From Mastacembelus armatus (lineage: Eukaryota > Chordata > Actinopteri > Synbranchiformes > Mastacembelidae), in contig NC_046647.1 of NCBI RefSeq assembly GCF_900324485.2, forward strand, positions 21,646,464 through 21,710,463: a DNA stretch of 64,000 bases, in the 5' to 3' direction. The notes beneath the pieces were generated by a model. It was given only the letters and a program-made list of their open reading frames with translations, made no database searches and was not told where the DNA came from. The translations under genes were made by a program, and so were the position numbers. Of the stretch, positions 23,401 through 36,459 are shown one piece after another. How positions within the stretch are numbered: the first letter of the stretch is position 1; the number at the start of each line of letters is the position of its first letter.

Positions 23401-24876
23401 TTGATGAGGTTTAAAATTAGACAATAGGAATTAAATATCTCAGATAGAGACAGAGACAAATACCTGTAAAACACATCAAGACAAACGAGGACACACAGCA
23501 TGGATCTACAACACACATCAGACCCACATTTCTGACGTGTCCTGTTTTGTTTGTTGTGACCATCTTCTGTCATCACCAGGGGAGAGAATCAAACGGTCCC
23601 TCTGCTTCGGTTTAACCTTGGCATGTTAGCAGGGATGTAATCCGCATACAGGTGGAAATCAGATCCTGGCAGATTATAGACTTAGAGACAAGCCGGTAAC
23701 TTTTACCTCCTTAATTCCCTCATTTATCCTCCAGTGACCTTCTAACTGAGCGATAACGTGTAATTCAGGTGACAAAAACACCTGACTGTGGCGGTGACAA
23801 GTGATATGTTGAGGAACACTGGACATTTAACTTTTCTCTTTCCTTTGGGAAGCAACGACAAAAATGAGCCCAAACTCAGAGGAGTGAACCGGACCCAGAA
23901 CTTTGAGGGAAAATTTAAAAAGTCCTGCAAAGTTAAATATTGTTGATTTGATGAGATCCCTGACCATCAAACAGGATCAAACACATATCGACATTAAGCC
24001 TGTCAATGAGACATGATTAACACTGACATAACTGACTCTTTTTGTGCCTGAGCTGTAGTTTATTTTTCGATTAATCGACTAAACATCTAGGTCCAGTCTT
24101 CAGGTTTGACCGAGCAACAGAGACTCAGAAAACAAAGCCTGACACCGGAGAACCTGACTCCAGAGGACAGAGGTAGTTTGAGGCTGATTAATAACCAATA
24201 ATGATTAATCGAGTGTTGAAGCTGGTCCCGTCTCTGCTGGTCTACTAACCCAGGGCTGGACTGTTTCGGATTAAACAGACTCAGGGTTTACTCACTCTTT
24301 GACCTCATCGTTGCTCATGTCCAGGTAGCGGTTGCTGATCCACTGGACCTCGAACCAGTCCCTGAAGTTGTTGTTGCCACAGCAGCGGAACTCAATCTGC
24401 GTCATGTCCAGCGTCCTCTTCATGAAGCAGCGTCCTGGCGTGTCCGTGTCCTTGTAGAACCTGATGCCGTTCTTCAGGCCCTCTGCCAGCGTCAGGTACA
24501 CAGCGAACTGCATGAGGAAGCAGAGCACGGCCGTCAGCAGCAGCAGCACGTTGAAGCCACAGCACAACAGCAGGTATGGCTTCAGCATCGGCTTCCACTT
24601 GGCAAACTTCATCGGGTCCAGAGAGTCGTGGCACACCTTTCCCCCAAAGGCGTTGACTCCGCAGGCCAGCATGCCCCCCAGGATCAGCAGATTGGGCACT
24701 AAATGGCTCTCGTTGTTGTCCATCATCTCGCTCCTCTTTCGCAGCTCAATCTTGAAGAAGATACCGAGGCTGAAGATGAGGATACCCACAATGACCGAAA
24801 GCCAGTAGAGCATCCACAGACCCTGAGCCAGCTTCACCCGCTTGGGCAGGTTGAATTTCACCGGCATGAACGGCAT
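20489..24876 (-). CDS. prph2: Peripherin-2 (RDS), photoreceptor disc-rim tetraspanin
   Basis: Three exons of 581, 247 and 204 coding bases (24296-24876, 22367-22613, 20489-20692) give 343 aa. The first two lengths and splice phases equal those of human PRPH2. Four membrane helices are visible. The large loop keeps [26 protein letters not shown] and the glycosylation site NNSAH. Cys150, used for disulfide-linked oligomers in mammals, is present in [10 protein letters not shown]. The tail has [13 protein letters not shown] and NQVEE, which point to PRPH2 and not its paralogue ROM1. The protein shapes and maintains the rims of rod and cone discs (family knowledge). Introns of about 1.7 kb each contain no other gene that I can see; 21.64-21.83 kb resembles a worn hAT copy. 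Downstream ubr2 in the same orientation matches human PRPH2-UBR2. Teleosts often have two prph2 copies; which one this is cannot be told here. Confidence 0.95.
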
Positions 24877-25860
24877 GTTACCGTCGTGGTGAGAGCAAAC
24901 CTTCAGCTGAAGTCAACAAACAGGTACCGGTACGAAAAGTTTCCTCTGGTGACCACCAAGACTCCAGGAGTTTCAGAGATTTAATCAGTTCCAGAAAGAA
25001 GCAGCTGAACTCGACTCGGTTACGACTCCTGTTTTCAGACCCATGTTGCCGAGCTGCAGGTCGGGACAGTCCATGCTGCTCAGGGGGCTGAGGGGCCTGT
25101 CATCAAATTACAGCCAAACATCCACATGAAACAGGTGGGATGGGCTCGGCAGTGGAATTCTCACTGGTGTTTTCGTGCCGAAGAAAGGGTTCCGGTGTGA
25201 ATGTGAGCGAGCTGTGACACGCCACCCTAAACCGCCCAGCTCTGATCCCATTACCAGGATCAGCTGCTGCCTCCAATCCTCAGACTTACCGCTAATTGGT
25301 TTGATGTTAAGCAGCAGCTTCCTCTTTCGGCCTGTCACAGCAGGAGCTCACCTGTCTCACCTGAGTGCAGGTGTACACCAGTACCTCAGAGCCAGGTAGA
25401 AAAACTACCTGTGGTCTACAGGCTCAGTCCGTCCAATAAGCAGAGGAAAGACCAGAAAGGCTGATGTTACCACGGCAACAGACATCACAACATCACCACA
25501 ATCTTTAGAAACAACAAATAACAACCAACTCGTTTCATTTGTATTAATCTGCAAAAGAAGCAGCTGGATTTGCTGTTTTTGTTTCCCACAAATCATTTTA
25601 CCCAGATTATTATTTTTCTGTATATTTCAGGAATAAATTGTCACATATGCAAAGTTTTTACTATTAATTTTACATGTATTTTACTCATTTTTCTCCATGA
25701 TTTTACAGTATTACAGTATTTGACAAAATATTTGTAATACTGTAATTAGAGGTTTTGGATTTTACTGTTGTACATATTTCTGGACTAGTGTTTAGAGGCA
25801 GAAGCTGCGACTGACGAGTTTTTAAACAATATGTCAAACAAAAACTTATTTTAAAGTTTT
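24877..25860. promoter_or_regulatory. prph2 upstream region
   Basis: About 1 kb separates the prph2 start codon from the presumed end of the ubr2 transcript. I see no exon here. It should hold the photoreceptor promoter of prph2, but I could not single out a motif with confidence. Confidence 0.35.
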
Positions 25861-27632
25861 TATTGGTTTTGTTATTCTTATACAATATTGTACATTTACC
25901 GATTTATACAAGAATTCACATATTAACAAGTGAGAAGTGATAAATGCTGCAGCAGAGGAGGCGACATGCAGTGGACGACCAGATGACCCTAAAAAAATAT
26001 CTCCAACTTAAAAACATATTTTGTTGATCAGTCTGAAAATCAGATTTTATTTGACACGAGTGACAAAAATCTGCTTGTTTCATCTGAATCTTTGAAAATG
26101 ACTCTGTCACTTGCTTAAAGAAAAACTGATTTAAACAACAAGCCAATAAATAAAGTAAATGCTGTTCACGTTGACCTGGACACGTGAGTCAGCACAAACT
26201 CAAAGCCATAAAAAAAATCCCAACTCATTTTAACAGGAAGGACATCACACAGCTCGCCAAACGCACAAGACACACAAACCCAAAGTCTCTTTAAATAAAA
26301 TACTAAACACTAAAGGAAAACCCAGTTGCACCTAATCAATGCACCTCTGTGACATGTTAAAATGATCTATAGTCAGCTGAGGCCTGCACCCTGAACTTTC
26401 TGTCACATGATGCAATCTGTTGTCATAGAAACTGATCAATCTGGACATAAACATCAGCACAGAGTTGCAGCGATTAGTAAGAAATTAACAATGATAAATG
26501 TTTCAGCAAAATGTTTTAACAAAGATGACAAAAAATTTGGAGGTTCATCAATCGGTCAATTAAAAGTCAATTATCAATGAAGTATTTTTGTATATAAAAA
26601 CATACAAAACATTTTCTACTCACAGGTTTTCAAGACTACACCTGTGGGATCGTGGGTTCAGACTTTTCACCATTTTTCTGACCAAACCAAATGAAGAACA
26701 ATCAGCAGATTAATCAATAACTGCTGCAAGTTTTTCTAAGCTTATATTCTCAGATGAGCTTATATCCTCAGGATCACAGGTAAACACCTGGCGCACCTGT
26801 AAGTGAAAGTGTAACTTTGAAAGGCAATACCTCAAATACTAAACTGCCACACTTAAAAGGTCAGCCGATCGTTTTTTTCCTTATCGATTAATCTGCTGTT
26901 TATTGTCTCAATCAGTGTTTCTCAATTTGAATTTAAGGTTTTCTAACAAAAATGTTTGCACATTTTCAAATTCAGAAACTGGAAAAAAAGAAAATGTGTG
27001 TTTTGACTGAAAACTAAATGATAAATTGATTAGCCTAATAGCTGATACATTTGGTCAATCAGCTAATTGATCTGTTGTTGGAGTCAGTGTAACTGAACAT
27101 TTTTTGCAGTCTCTAAATACTACATTACCCATGAACCTCACCTGCTGTTGCGGTTACTGTTTTTTCGTGCGTTGATTACAGCTTCAACTTGTCACTGTAT
27201 TTTACACTTGCAAAGCTCTCTGATTGGCTGTTTGTTAGTGAAATGCATCCTGGGAGTACATCAACCTGAAGCCGGTGGGCAGGGCTTCACTTTGGCTCTG
27301 TGTTATTTTGAATTCTTTTGAATTTTTTTGTTTCTGCAGAATTGTACCTATATTTTAAACATTCACACAAAGTCAGAAAAGTTTCAAAGGTGAAATAAAT
27401 GAAAGATGATATGAGAGGGTCCTCTGATTGACGGATGAGGCATGGAGCGGGTTAGTGCTCGGACAGAAACCAACAAGACGAAAGTCCTGAAAAAGTCCCT
27501 GAAAGCTGATCTGAGCTCAGCGCTGGCTGCAGGAAGCTGAGTGGTGGACAGCAAGGGTTGAAAAAGGGGGCAGGGCAGATGGTGATAGCCATCGCAGGCC
27601 ATCTTTATGTGTGTGTGTGTGTGTGTTGAACA
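25860..27632 (-). other. ubr2: ubr2 3' UTR
   Basis: From the ubr2 stop (27633) the minus strand runs about 1.77 kb without a coding exon to an AATAAA hexamer (reading CCAATAAAAACTT) near 25858-25865. The first bases after the stop include a (CA)n tract in transcript sense (27607-27626). The poly(A) choice is the best hexamer before the prph2 promoter and is not proven. Confidence 0.45.
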
Positions 27633-28347
27633 TCACAGGTGTTGCCAGTCAATGGCGACCAGCGTCTGATTGGCCTCCTGAGCGTGACCGATGACCTCAG
27701 CGATGCTGTGCTGACGCCAAAGACGCTCGATCTTCCTGTAACGCTCTGAGCACAGGTGGAGGGGGTTCCCCCGCCTGCAGACACACACAAAAATACACAA
27801 CAAATTATTAAACAGGAGCAAACAAATAAAATGATCAACAAATACACAATAAGTACAAGCTTGAATACATGCACAGACACATAAAAGACAAGCAACAAAA
27901 AAAAGTAATTTAGACAAACACAAACAATCTACAAACACAACGAAAACTAAAACCAAATAAATAAACAATAAAACCGAGCAAATAAACAGAAACAAAAAGT
28001 CTGAACTGCTGGGTAATAATAAAATAACTGCTCGTTTACTGGGGGGTCAGAGACTTTGGTTCAGATCAGCATTAAACTCCACAGATGGTCAATGGCAGTG
28101 TGAGTGTGTATATGTGTATGTGTGTGTGTGTGTGTGTATGTGTGTGTCTGTCTGTGCCAGTGTTCATGTCAGTATCTTTGCCGGTGTGGTTTGGGTAAAG
28201 GGGTGAACACCTACTTGAGGCCCTGGTCAGTTTCTCCATAGTCATCTAGGTATGGAGGAGGGTAGAAGCAGCCCTTTGTTTTACCTGCTAAAAACAACAC
28301 TTGACTCTCTCTAACCCTACACGCACGCACGCGCGCGCACGCGCGCG

Positions 28348-28441
<94 letters not shown>

Positions 28442-31400
28442 GTCATTACTCCTGCACAGTTGCTGTATTTCCTGTCCAGTAATAAACAGAGTACATCCTG
28501 GCAAGAGTCAGAAAAAAGTCCCAAAAATATCAAAAATGGTTTAAATCTTCACAGAAAACTAAACAAATAGAGCTCATCTGGTATGCTCAGGTAAGGTATA
28601 AACATGCCACAGAGCTTCACAGGTAGATATCAAACAGTAACAAAATAAATGATCATTTCAAAGTGTTGAGTGTCAGATGTTAACATTTACACATGACAGA
28701 TGTGCCATGAGCAATAGCCACAGTATAACAGGTGTTACCTGAGGAAGAGTCCGAGGCCGGCTCCACAGGTGAAGGTGTGCGCAGTGCACGCTCCCACGTC
28801 CTCTCCATCCACCTCGGTCTGACAGCAGTAGCTCTGAGAACACAGCATGGAGCCACAAACCAGACACAGGGTGGGCGCACGGGACTTATCTCCACCTGAC
28901 CTTGGACACCTGCACAGGTAACACACAGGATCACTTTTTACATGGATGTGGCGCAGCAGCAGGACGTGTGTGTTTAGTTTGTGTAACGTGCACTGACGTG
29001 AAGCTGGACGCCTGGTTGATCAGGACGCTGTAATCTTCTGGCAGCTCGATCAGTCTGTTGGACTCTCTGGGAAACCTTACTATGACCCCGCCTCCCTGCA
29101 GGGTCTGTCTAACACCTGGATGACAACACCATCTGTACGACATCACACACACGCACGCACGCACGCACACACGCACACACACACACACACACAAAGCATT
29201 TAACGCGATGGACGGAAGGCTAAACTGGTGACCTTTGTTTTTCGGGAGAATGACGTAAACAAACAAATGATGTTGAACCCTGACATTGTGGGTTAGGGGT
29301 AAGACGTTACCACGGTAACAACACACGACCTGATAATTGTCATGACATCGCATGAACACAGTGATAATTTTTTTAATAGACATTTACATAAAAAACATGT
29401 GCATGTGCAAATGCCCCAAGTATGAGCAGTGTGTTACCTGTGTGTATGTGCATGTTACCTGTGTGTATGCGTGTGTGTGTTACCTATGTATGAGCGGCTC
29501 CAGAAGTGTGCGATGGCTGTGGTGGAGCTGCAGCAGGTTGGGGGGCAGACTGAGGTAGCTGCACAGCGCTTCCCACTGACCAGGACCTGCAACTACAACA
29601 GAAAAACAACAAAAACAATATTTTCTTCTGTTTCTGTTCAACTACACTTTGTGTTAATGTAAAAACTATAGTAAATATTTTCAATAGGCTTTATATTCAT
29701 CTTTTAAATATTAGAATGAGTGTATTAAATATCACACAGACTTTGTTATGATACTTAAGTCTGTCCTGTGTGTCACTGTTGTGTTGTTGTTACCCAGCAG
29801 GTCAGCAGGCAGCGCTGTAGAGTTCAGGTAGTGGAAGAAGAGTGCAGCGGCTCGGAGGAACGGCAGGACACCGGTTTTAACACAACGCCACAGCTGCCAC
29901 CCAGAGGACACCTTAGGCAACACACTGACACACACACACACGCACACACGCACTCATCAGTAATTACTGATGATTGTTTATATCCACATTTATTTAAAAA
30001 TTTAAATTTAATTTGCCCCTGGTCCTTATTGATTGACTTTTGACTCCAATCTTTAATTTCTTCTCCTTTATGTACAACTTAATTTTTAGTATCAATTTAT
30101 TAGCGGGTGACTAATCAATAAATCAATCAGATCTCAGCCTTTCATGTCCACTTTAAATCTGTTTTCTGTTTTTACTCCTTGGCTGATACAGCAGGTAAAA
30201 ATTCAGAGAATCTCAATCTAAAAAAAAAAAGAAAACTGATTTCCAGATGCTGAACATCTGTTTGCAGCAGTGAATATCGCTACTGATATCAATGACGGGT
30301 GACTCACCTGTCCAGGTGTTTCCTTAGTGTGCTGTAGAGCTGACAGATGGCCGCCTCCTCTTCCTCCGACCCTTCATTGTCCTGATCCATACTCACCTCC
30401 TCTGCAGACAGGTGACAGACAGGTGAGACGGGTTGACAGGTAGAAACAGAGACGCCTGCAGGATGATTGATCATGTGTGTGTGTGTGTGTGTGTCACCTG
30501 TGTTGGAGGTAAGCAAGATCTGAACCAGGTGAGCAACAGTGACCAGGTGAAGGAGATGGAGGTGGGCTGAGTCTACCACGCTGCGTCCTGACTGGTCCAG
30601 ACTATGAACTGAGCTGTAGGACAACACGGTGTACACCTGCAGAGACAGAGACACACTGGGAATGAACTGGATCTATACTGGATTTAAGGTTCAAACCAGA
30701 TTTAAACTGGGCTGAAAGTGATTATCTAGAACTGAAATCATAGTTACCTGGTTTTACACTGGAAAGAAACCAGATGAACACAATGCAAACAGGCTTTGAA
30801 CTGGATTTAAACTGGAGTTAAACTGGACATGAAGCAAAGAAACTCACCAGCAGGTGAAACATGTCGATGTCGAGGACACACGGAGTGTTTTGCACCTGCG
30901 AGTCCGGGATTAGAGCTACAACACACACACTGTTATTACTAAGAAGTTACAAACATACACAACTGCTAATCACTGTCTGAGAAGTGTGTGTGTTTACCTG
31001 CAAACAGCCTTATGAAGTGAGTGTGAACTGTTTTCAGTGGAGCTGCTGTCCAACACGCTGAACTGAACCTGGTGAGGGAGCTCAGACAGTCGTCCTGTAA
31101 CAGGGGACACACCTGAGATTTACCTGCTCTGAGGAATGTTTACATCAAGGGTTCATATTATCACATCGTCAGTGTTTTACACGAGGCTGGCTCGAGACGC
31201 TCAGACTGTCTGGGCTGAGCATCTGTACAGATGTTAGTGTGAGAATCCTCGCGTCACTAAAAATTTAGACTCCAGTTATAAAACTTGAATGAACTGACAA
31301 AAAAAAAATCAGCAGCTTAAACAGTGACACGTGAGAATAAACAGCTACAGGCTCACTGTGATTGATTGCTGAGCCACTGAACTGATCAATAATCTGATCA

Positions 31401-32817
31401 GAAACCAACTTATCTAAAAAAGAAACAGTGAACTGGTCCTGCTGACGGTGTTATGATGGTGTTACCTGTCTGCAAGGTAAACTTCCAAACAGCGGCTTGT
31501 CCTCATCCATCAGGAGACGCTCTGTGAAGAAACACACTGTAAGCCTGACACCAGGAGTCCTGGAGTCCTGCACCAGGTTGGATATTTGACATGTAACCCA
31601 CAGCAATGATGTGTAACAGGACTAATTGCACGGGGGCAGCGAGTGAAATAAATAACATCTAATCTGTGATAATGCAACATCTTACAGGTGCGTCTTTATG
31701 CCAACACAGCTGGCTTTCAGCAGTCTGTGTATATGTGGGGGGAAATTGGGTTTTGGTTTTATTGAACATTCATTAGCCGATGTGATTAGTCCACGTTACT
31801 GTTGTTACTGTAAAATTAAAGCAAATGTGATGAGACTAACTTTATCCAAAGTCTGTGACTTACAGGTACAGGTTCTGTGTGTTATGTTAATGGGTTTGAT
31901 TGGTTCCGGATTTCATTTAGAGATAACTGCAGGTAAAGGGTCGGGCCCGACGTGTGGGGCAGGGCTTTGTGGGTGCGGGCTTGCAAAACTGGACCTGTGC
32001 AGGACTCTGGTGTGTACCCCTCAGGTGAGTGTATACCTATACTCTGAATGGTGTAGGCGCAGGTGGACCAGCTCAGCACTGGGACTCTGTGGTCCTGCTC
32101 GTTGGGGTTGACCTTCAGTCCCACCTTGTAGGCTGACATGCTGAAGGTGGTAATCATCTCACTGATGCTGCTGGAGAAGGGGTTTCTGGGGAAAACAGTG
32201 ACATCACAGCTGACATCACAATGTACTGAAGATATCCAGATGTGTTCTGACACACCCTGTGTACTACAGTGTTTATGCCCCTGTGCCGGTAACAGCTGTG
32301 GGCTTAGATAATATGTTTTCGTTTTGCCCCAATCTTGCATCCCAGGGACGCCTGGAGGGAATTTCTTCAAATCTGGCACAGACGTCCAGTTGGACAAACT
32401 ACTTATAATTTGTAAGTCAAAGTTCAATGTGACCTCACAAAACCTGTTTGTGGTCATAACTCAATTCAGTTGCTGATCACAAGGTATGACCACATTTCAC
32501 TAAGACTAAAAAGTGATCCACAAGGTCAAATAAATACCATAGAAAAATGTTTCAACTGGCAGCTCAGCTAATGACTGTTTAACATGTTACTGCTATGTAC
32601 TGTAAAATTATTTCTACATATTCACAGATGGGCTAATAGAAACGGACTCTTAAAGACACTCTGATCCAGATCCTAAGAGACAGATCACAGGCTCTTAGGT
32701 TATTGATGAGGATCCATAGAAACACCTGACTCACTGTGGAGTGAAGCTGATACTGAATCCTGCAGGAACAACAGGCAGCTCCTCCTCCACTGCACCTGAA
32801 ACACATACAAAAACATG

Positions 32818-32856
<39 letters not shown>

Positions 32857-35800
32857 GAATGGGCCAGGTGTGGTGATGTCCTCTAAATGACTGATAGGTA
32901 ACTGACCATCAGACTGCTTTCTGTGGGAGAAATGTAGTGCTGCTATCTGCTGATTGGTGGTCTTAAGCCACGCCTCCAGACTGGAATGGTCGACACTGAA
33001 AGAAAAAAAAAAAAAGAGCGTGCACACCTCTCAGGTAATAACATGAGGTTATATGACATATCAATAAATCGTCAGAATATGTCTGACTGTGTTTATGTAC
33101 CTGCCTATCAGTGTGTGTGTGTGTGTACACTTGTGGTCGGGTGTTGAATGCATACCTGTGGTCAGGTGAGTGTGTGTGTGGCAGCAGAGGGATCACGGTG
33201 TTCCTCAGACACTCGCAGAGCGGACACAGAAACTCGCCATTCTCCACGTCATAGCTGGTGTGACCTCGAAGACGCTGCTGACGTCTCTGCTCCTTCAGCT
33301 GCACCGCCTCAAAATATCTGAACACACACACACACACAGGTGAGTGCTGGTGCTGATGAGGGCCAACAAACTCCTGAATCCATACAGAGATGCAGAACAA
33401 CTACACAAGACTGAAAACGACAACTGTGGTCTGCAGGGATCTTGGTCCTGCGGTTGGGACGTTTACCATATTTGTGTTCAGGGGCCTGATCATAGCATCA
33501 TCTAGTGGACAATGTGCCTGACACAACTTTTCTAATGTCGTAATGTTTATTTTAAGTGTCTTTTACGATGGACTCCTGGTGATTTTCATGATGTGAACAG
33601 CCTGTTTTTATTGAGCTGCTACTGTTCAGACTGTTTCAGCTGCAGTGCTGTACCTCTGCCAGCAGGTAGCGTGCATGATGTGCCCACAGCTGGCTGTGTG
33701 GATCCCCAGAGACAGGTCAGGGTGCATAAACACAGGATCATGATGCTCTGAAACACACAGCCACGCAGACATCAATCAGTTGTTACTTCTGATCAGTGAC
33801 TGTTCCGATGATGTCACAGTGAGGCTCACCTGGGTCTGGCAGGTTATGGTGACGATTTTTAGACAGAACCGTTGACCTCTGGACAAATGCTGCCAGGACC
33901 ATGGCTCTGCCATGACCTCTGACCTCCTGCTCCTCTTGACACAGGATACAGGTTACCAGCTGACGTTGCTCAGCTCCACCAACCCTCCTGGGACCAACAC
34001 ACACCTGTGAAACACAGGTCAGCTCCAAACTGGGAGGACTAGGAAGAGAAGAAAGCAGAAATGACACTAGAAACAATTCAAATATTGTGTGGTGTACCTG
34101 ATGGTACCTGTTCCCTAAAGGTGCACCTGTTCCCAACAGCAGCAGACGTTGACGCCTCCAGCTCTTCCAGACTCTGTTGGAAAAGTTCTTTGTTCTCATT
34201 GATAAAATGTTTCTGCATTTCAGACATCTGTGCCATGATCTTCTCCCTCCGGAGCCGAGCCATCTCCGCCTTCCTCTTCCTTTCTGCCTTGTCCTTGTCT
34301 CTTACCATCTGGAGGAGATACCATATGTACATAGGGAAGTAATCAATAATCAATGAATCTGAACAAGCAGTCATTTACTTTCATTCAGATTTTATTTCTT
34401 ATGAAGACCTGATCAGTGGTGCAAACAGATTCTGACTGCTTCAACTTTTTAATCAGAAACAGAAAAGACCGACACACAGGAATCATCTAAAATTAAACTG
34501 CCTTCAGTATTTTCTCTCACCGACTCTGAAGCAGCTTTTGGGTAAACCTGGCAGAGTTTCTGTTTCTTACCTCCTCTGCTCCTTGTCCTGGGCTGATGCT
34601 GACAGTGGATGTGGACGATGTTCGTTCTCTCATTGTTTTGATGTTTGCCACCATCTGCACACACACCACAAAAAAACAAATAACTTCTACATGAACAACC
34701 CAAAGAAACGTCCAGATCAACCAGTCAGACCTGAACAAGAAAACCTTTTATGTGGGTTAGTGAAAATGATATTTCGACTACAAACTTCTACTTGGTGATG
34801 CACGAAAACAACATGGGGGCCAGGACCACACCCTGTGGGACACATCGAGGAACAGATTCGCTGATGCTTGCAGATTTCATTTCAAGGCTAGATTATTAAG
34901 TGGTTAAACCTCACAGTACCAGACCATCCCAATAGAGCACTCCGCTCTCAAAGTGCAGGTCTACTTGTGTGCTATCATCTCCTCTCCTGTGGAACCAGCT
35001 CTCAGTCTGGGTTCAGGAGGCAGACACCCTCCCAACTTTTAAGGCCAAACCGAAAACCTTCCTTTTTGACCAAGCATATTGTTAGAGCTGGCTCAGGTGA
35101 CCCTGAACCATCCCTTAGGTATGCTGCTACAGGCCTAGACTGCCTGAGGACTCCCACCATGGACTGAGCTGCTGTTCCGTCTCCTCCTCTCTCCATCTAC
35201 CCAAAGTACCATTTATATTTTACACACTGCTCCATTAAAAACAGTAAATGATGAATTTGAATATTTTACATTGAATGTAAAATACAGATGACTGGACCAA
35301 TCAAGCTGCTGAAATATTTATTTATTCAACAACCTGCAGGAATCAGCTGCTTATTGGGATGTCAGCATTTACCTTGAGGATCCAGGTGATCATGTCCTTG
35401 TGGACCTCCAGGTGAGGAGCGTTCTGCAGACTCTCCAACAGGGCCAGGACACTTCCTGAAGGACTGGGAGCTTCACCCGGACCTGAACACAGAGAATATG
35501 AAGAGGTCTAAGAAAGTCAGAGGACAAACAAAGAAACAAAACCAGAAAAAAAACCTGATGGCCTGTGAATGGAAGGAAACCATGTTTAATTGGTAAATGA
35601 ACGCTCACCCATTTCCACACATACACATCAGTGAAAGAAGCAACTTGGGGTTCAGTGTTTTGCCCAGAAGCAATTGTACACTAGGTAAACTGAGAATCAG
35701 ACCACCGACCCTTTGATTAGGGAAGGGGCGGTCTCTGGCTCCTGAACCACAGTCACACCATCTTTTCCCAGAACTGTCAGAAACACTGGGCAGAGGACAG

Positions 35801-36420
35801 TAAATGCATCTCATCACAGGAAAGATACTAACGTGTGATCTTGCAGGTGTAGTTAAATGTGACATCATCGTCTCCATTGCTGTTCTCCAGCTGCTGCTGC
35901 TCCTCCAGCAGGGCCATTCCCACCAGGTGGAGCACCTGTACACAGTACACACCGATAACACAAATCCACATCACACAAGCAATCCACATGTAAACTCACA
36001 AACATGCTCATGTTTAAACTGACGATTTCTAAACTTGACACTGGGTCTAAAGATATGGGGAAGAAGAATATTCCACTTTGTCAGGGAAACTGGTTAGGAG
36101 CTCTGAACTGGTCCCACTGGTCTCACCCTCTGCAGCATAGATTCGGTCCAGCCGCCCCCACTGGGCTCCACGGCCCACTGAAGCACAGCGCCCTCTATAG
36201 CCAGCAGCACATCGCACTGCAGCAGGTTCACCAGGCTGCCAAAGAGAGGACAGAGTGGGGGGGGCAGAGGGGGAGGCAGGGCTGGGAACACACACACAGA
36301 CACACACATTAACTTAAAAACCAAGTGGCAACCCACAGAAAATTAACAGAAAAATAGGAGCTTGGCTTCAATCATCATCTGTGTCAAAGCTGAAGTGCAT
36401 TTGGTCAAACTTGGTCAAGT

Positions 36421-36459
<39 letters not shown>

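Noticed and set aside
28211-28533. Frames of Cys-Val or Thr-His repeats
   Set aside because: They are translation of the (CA)n tract; only the part that is the ubr2 penultimate exon is real.
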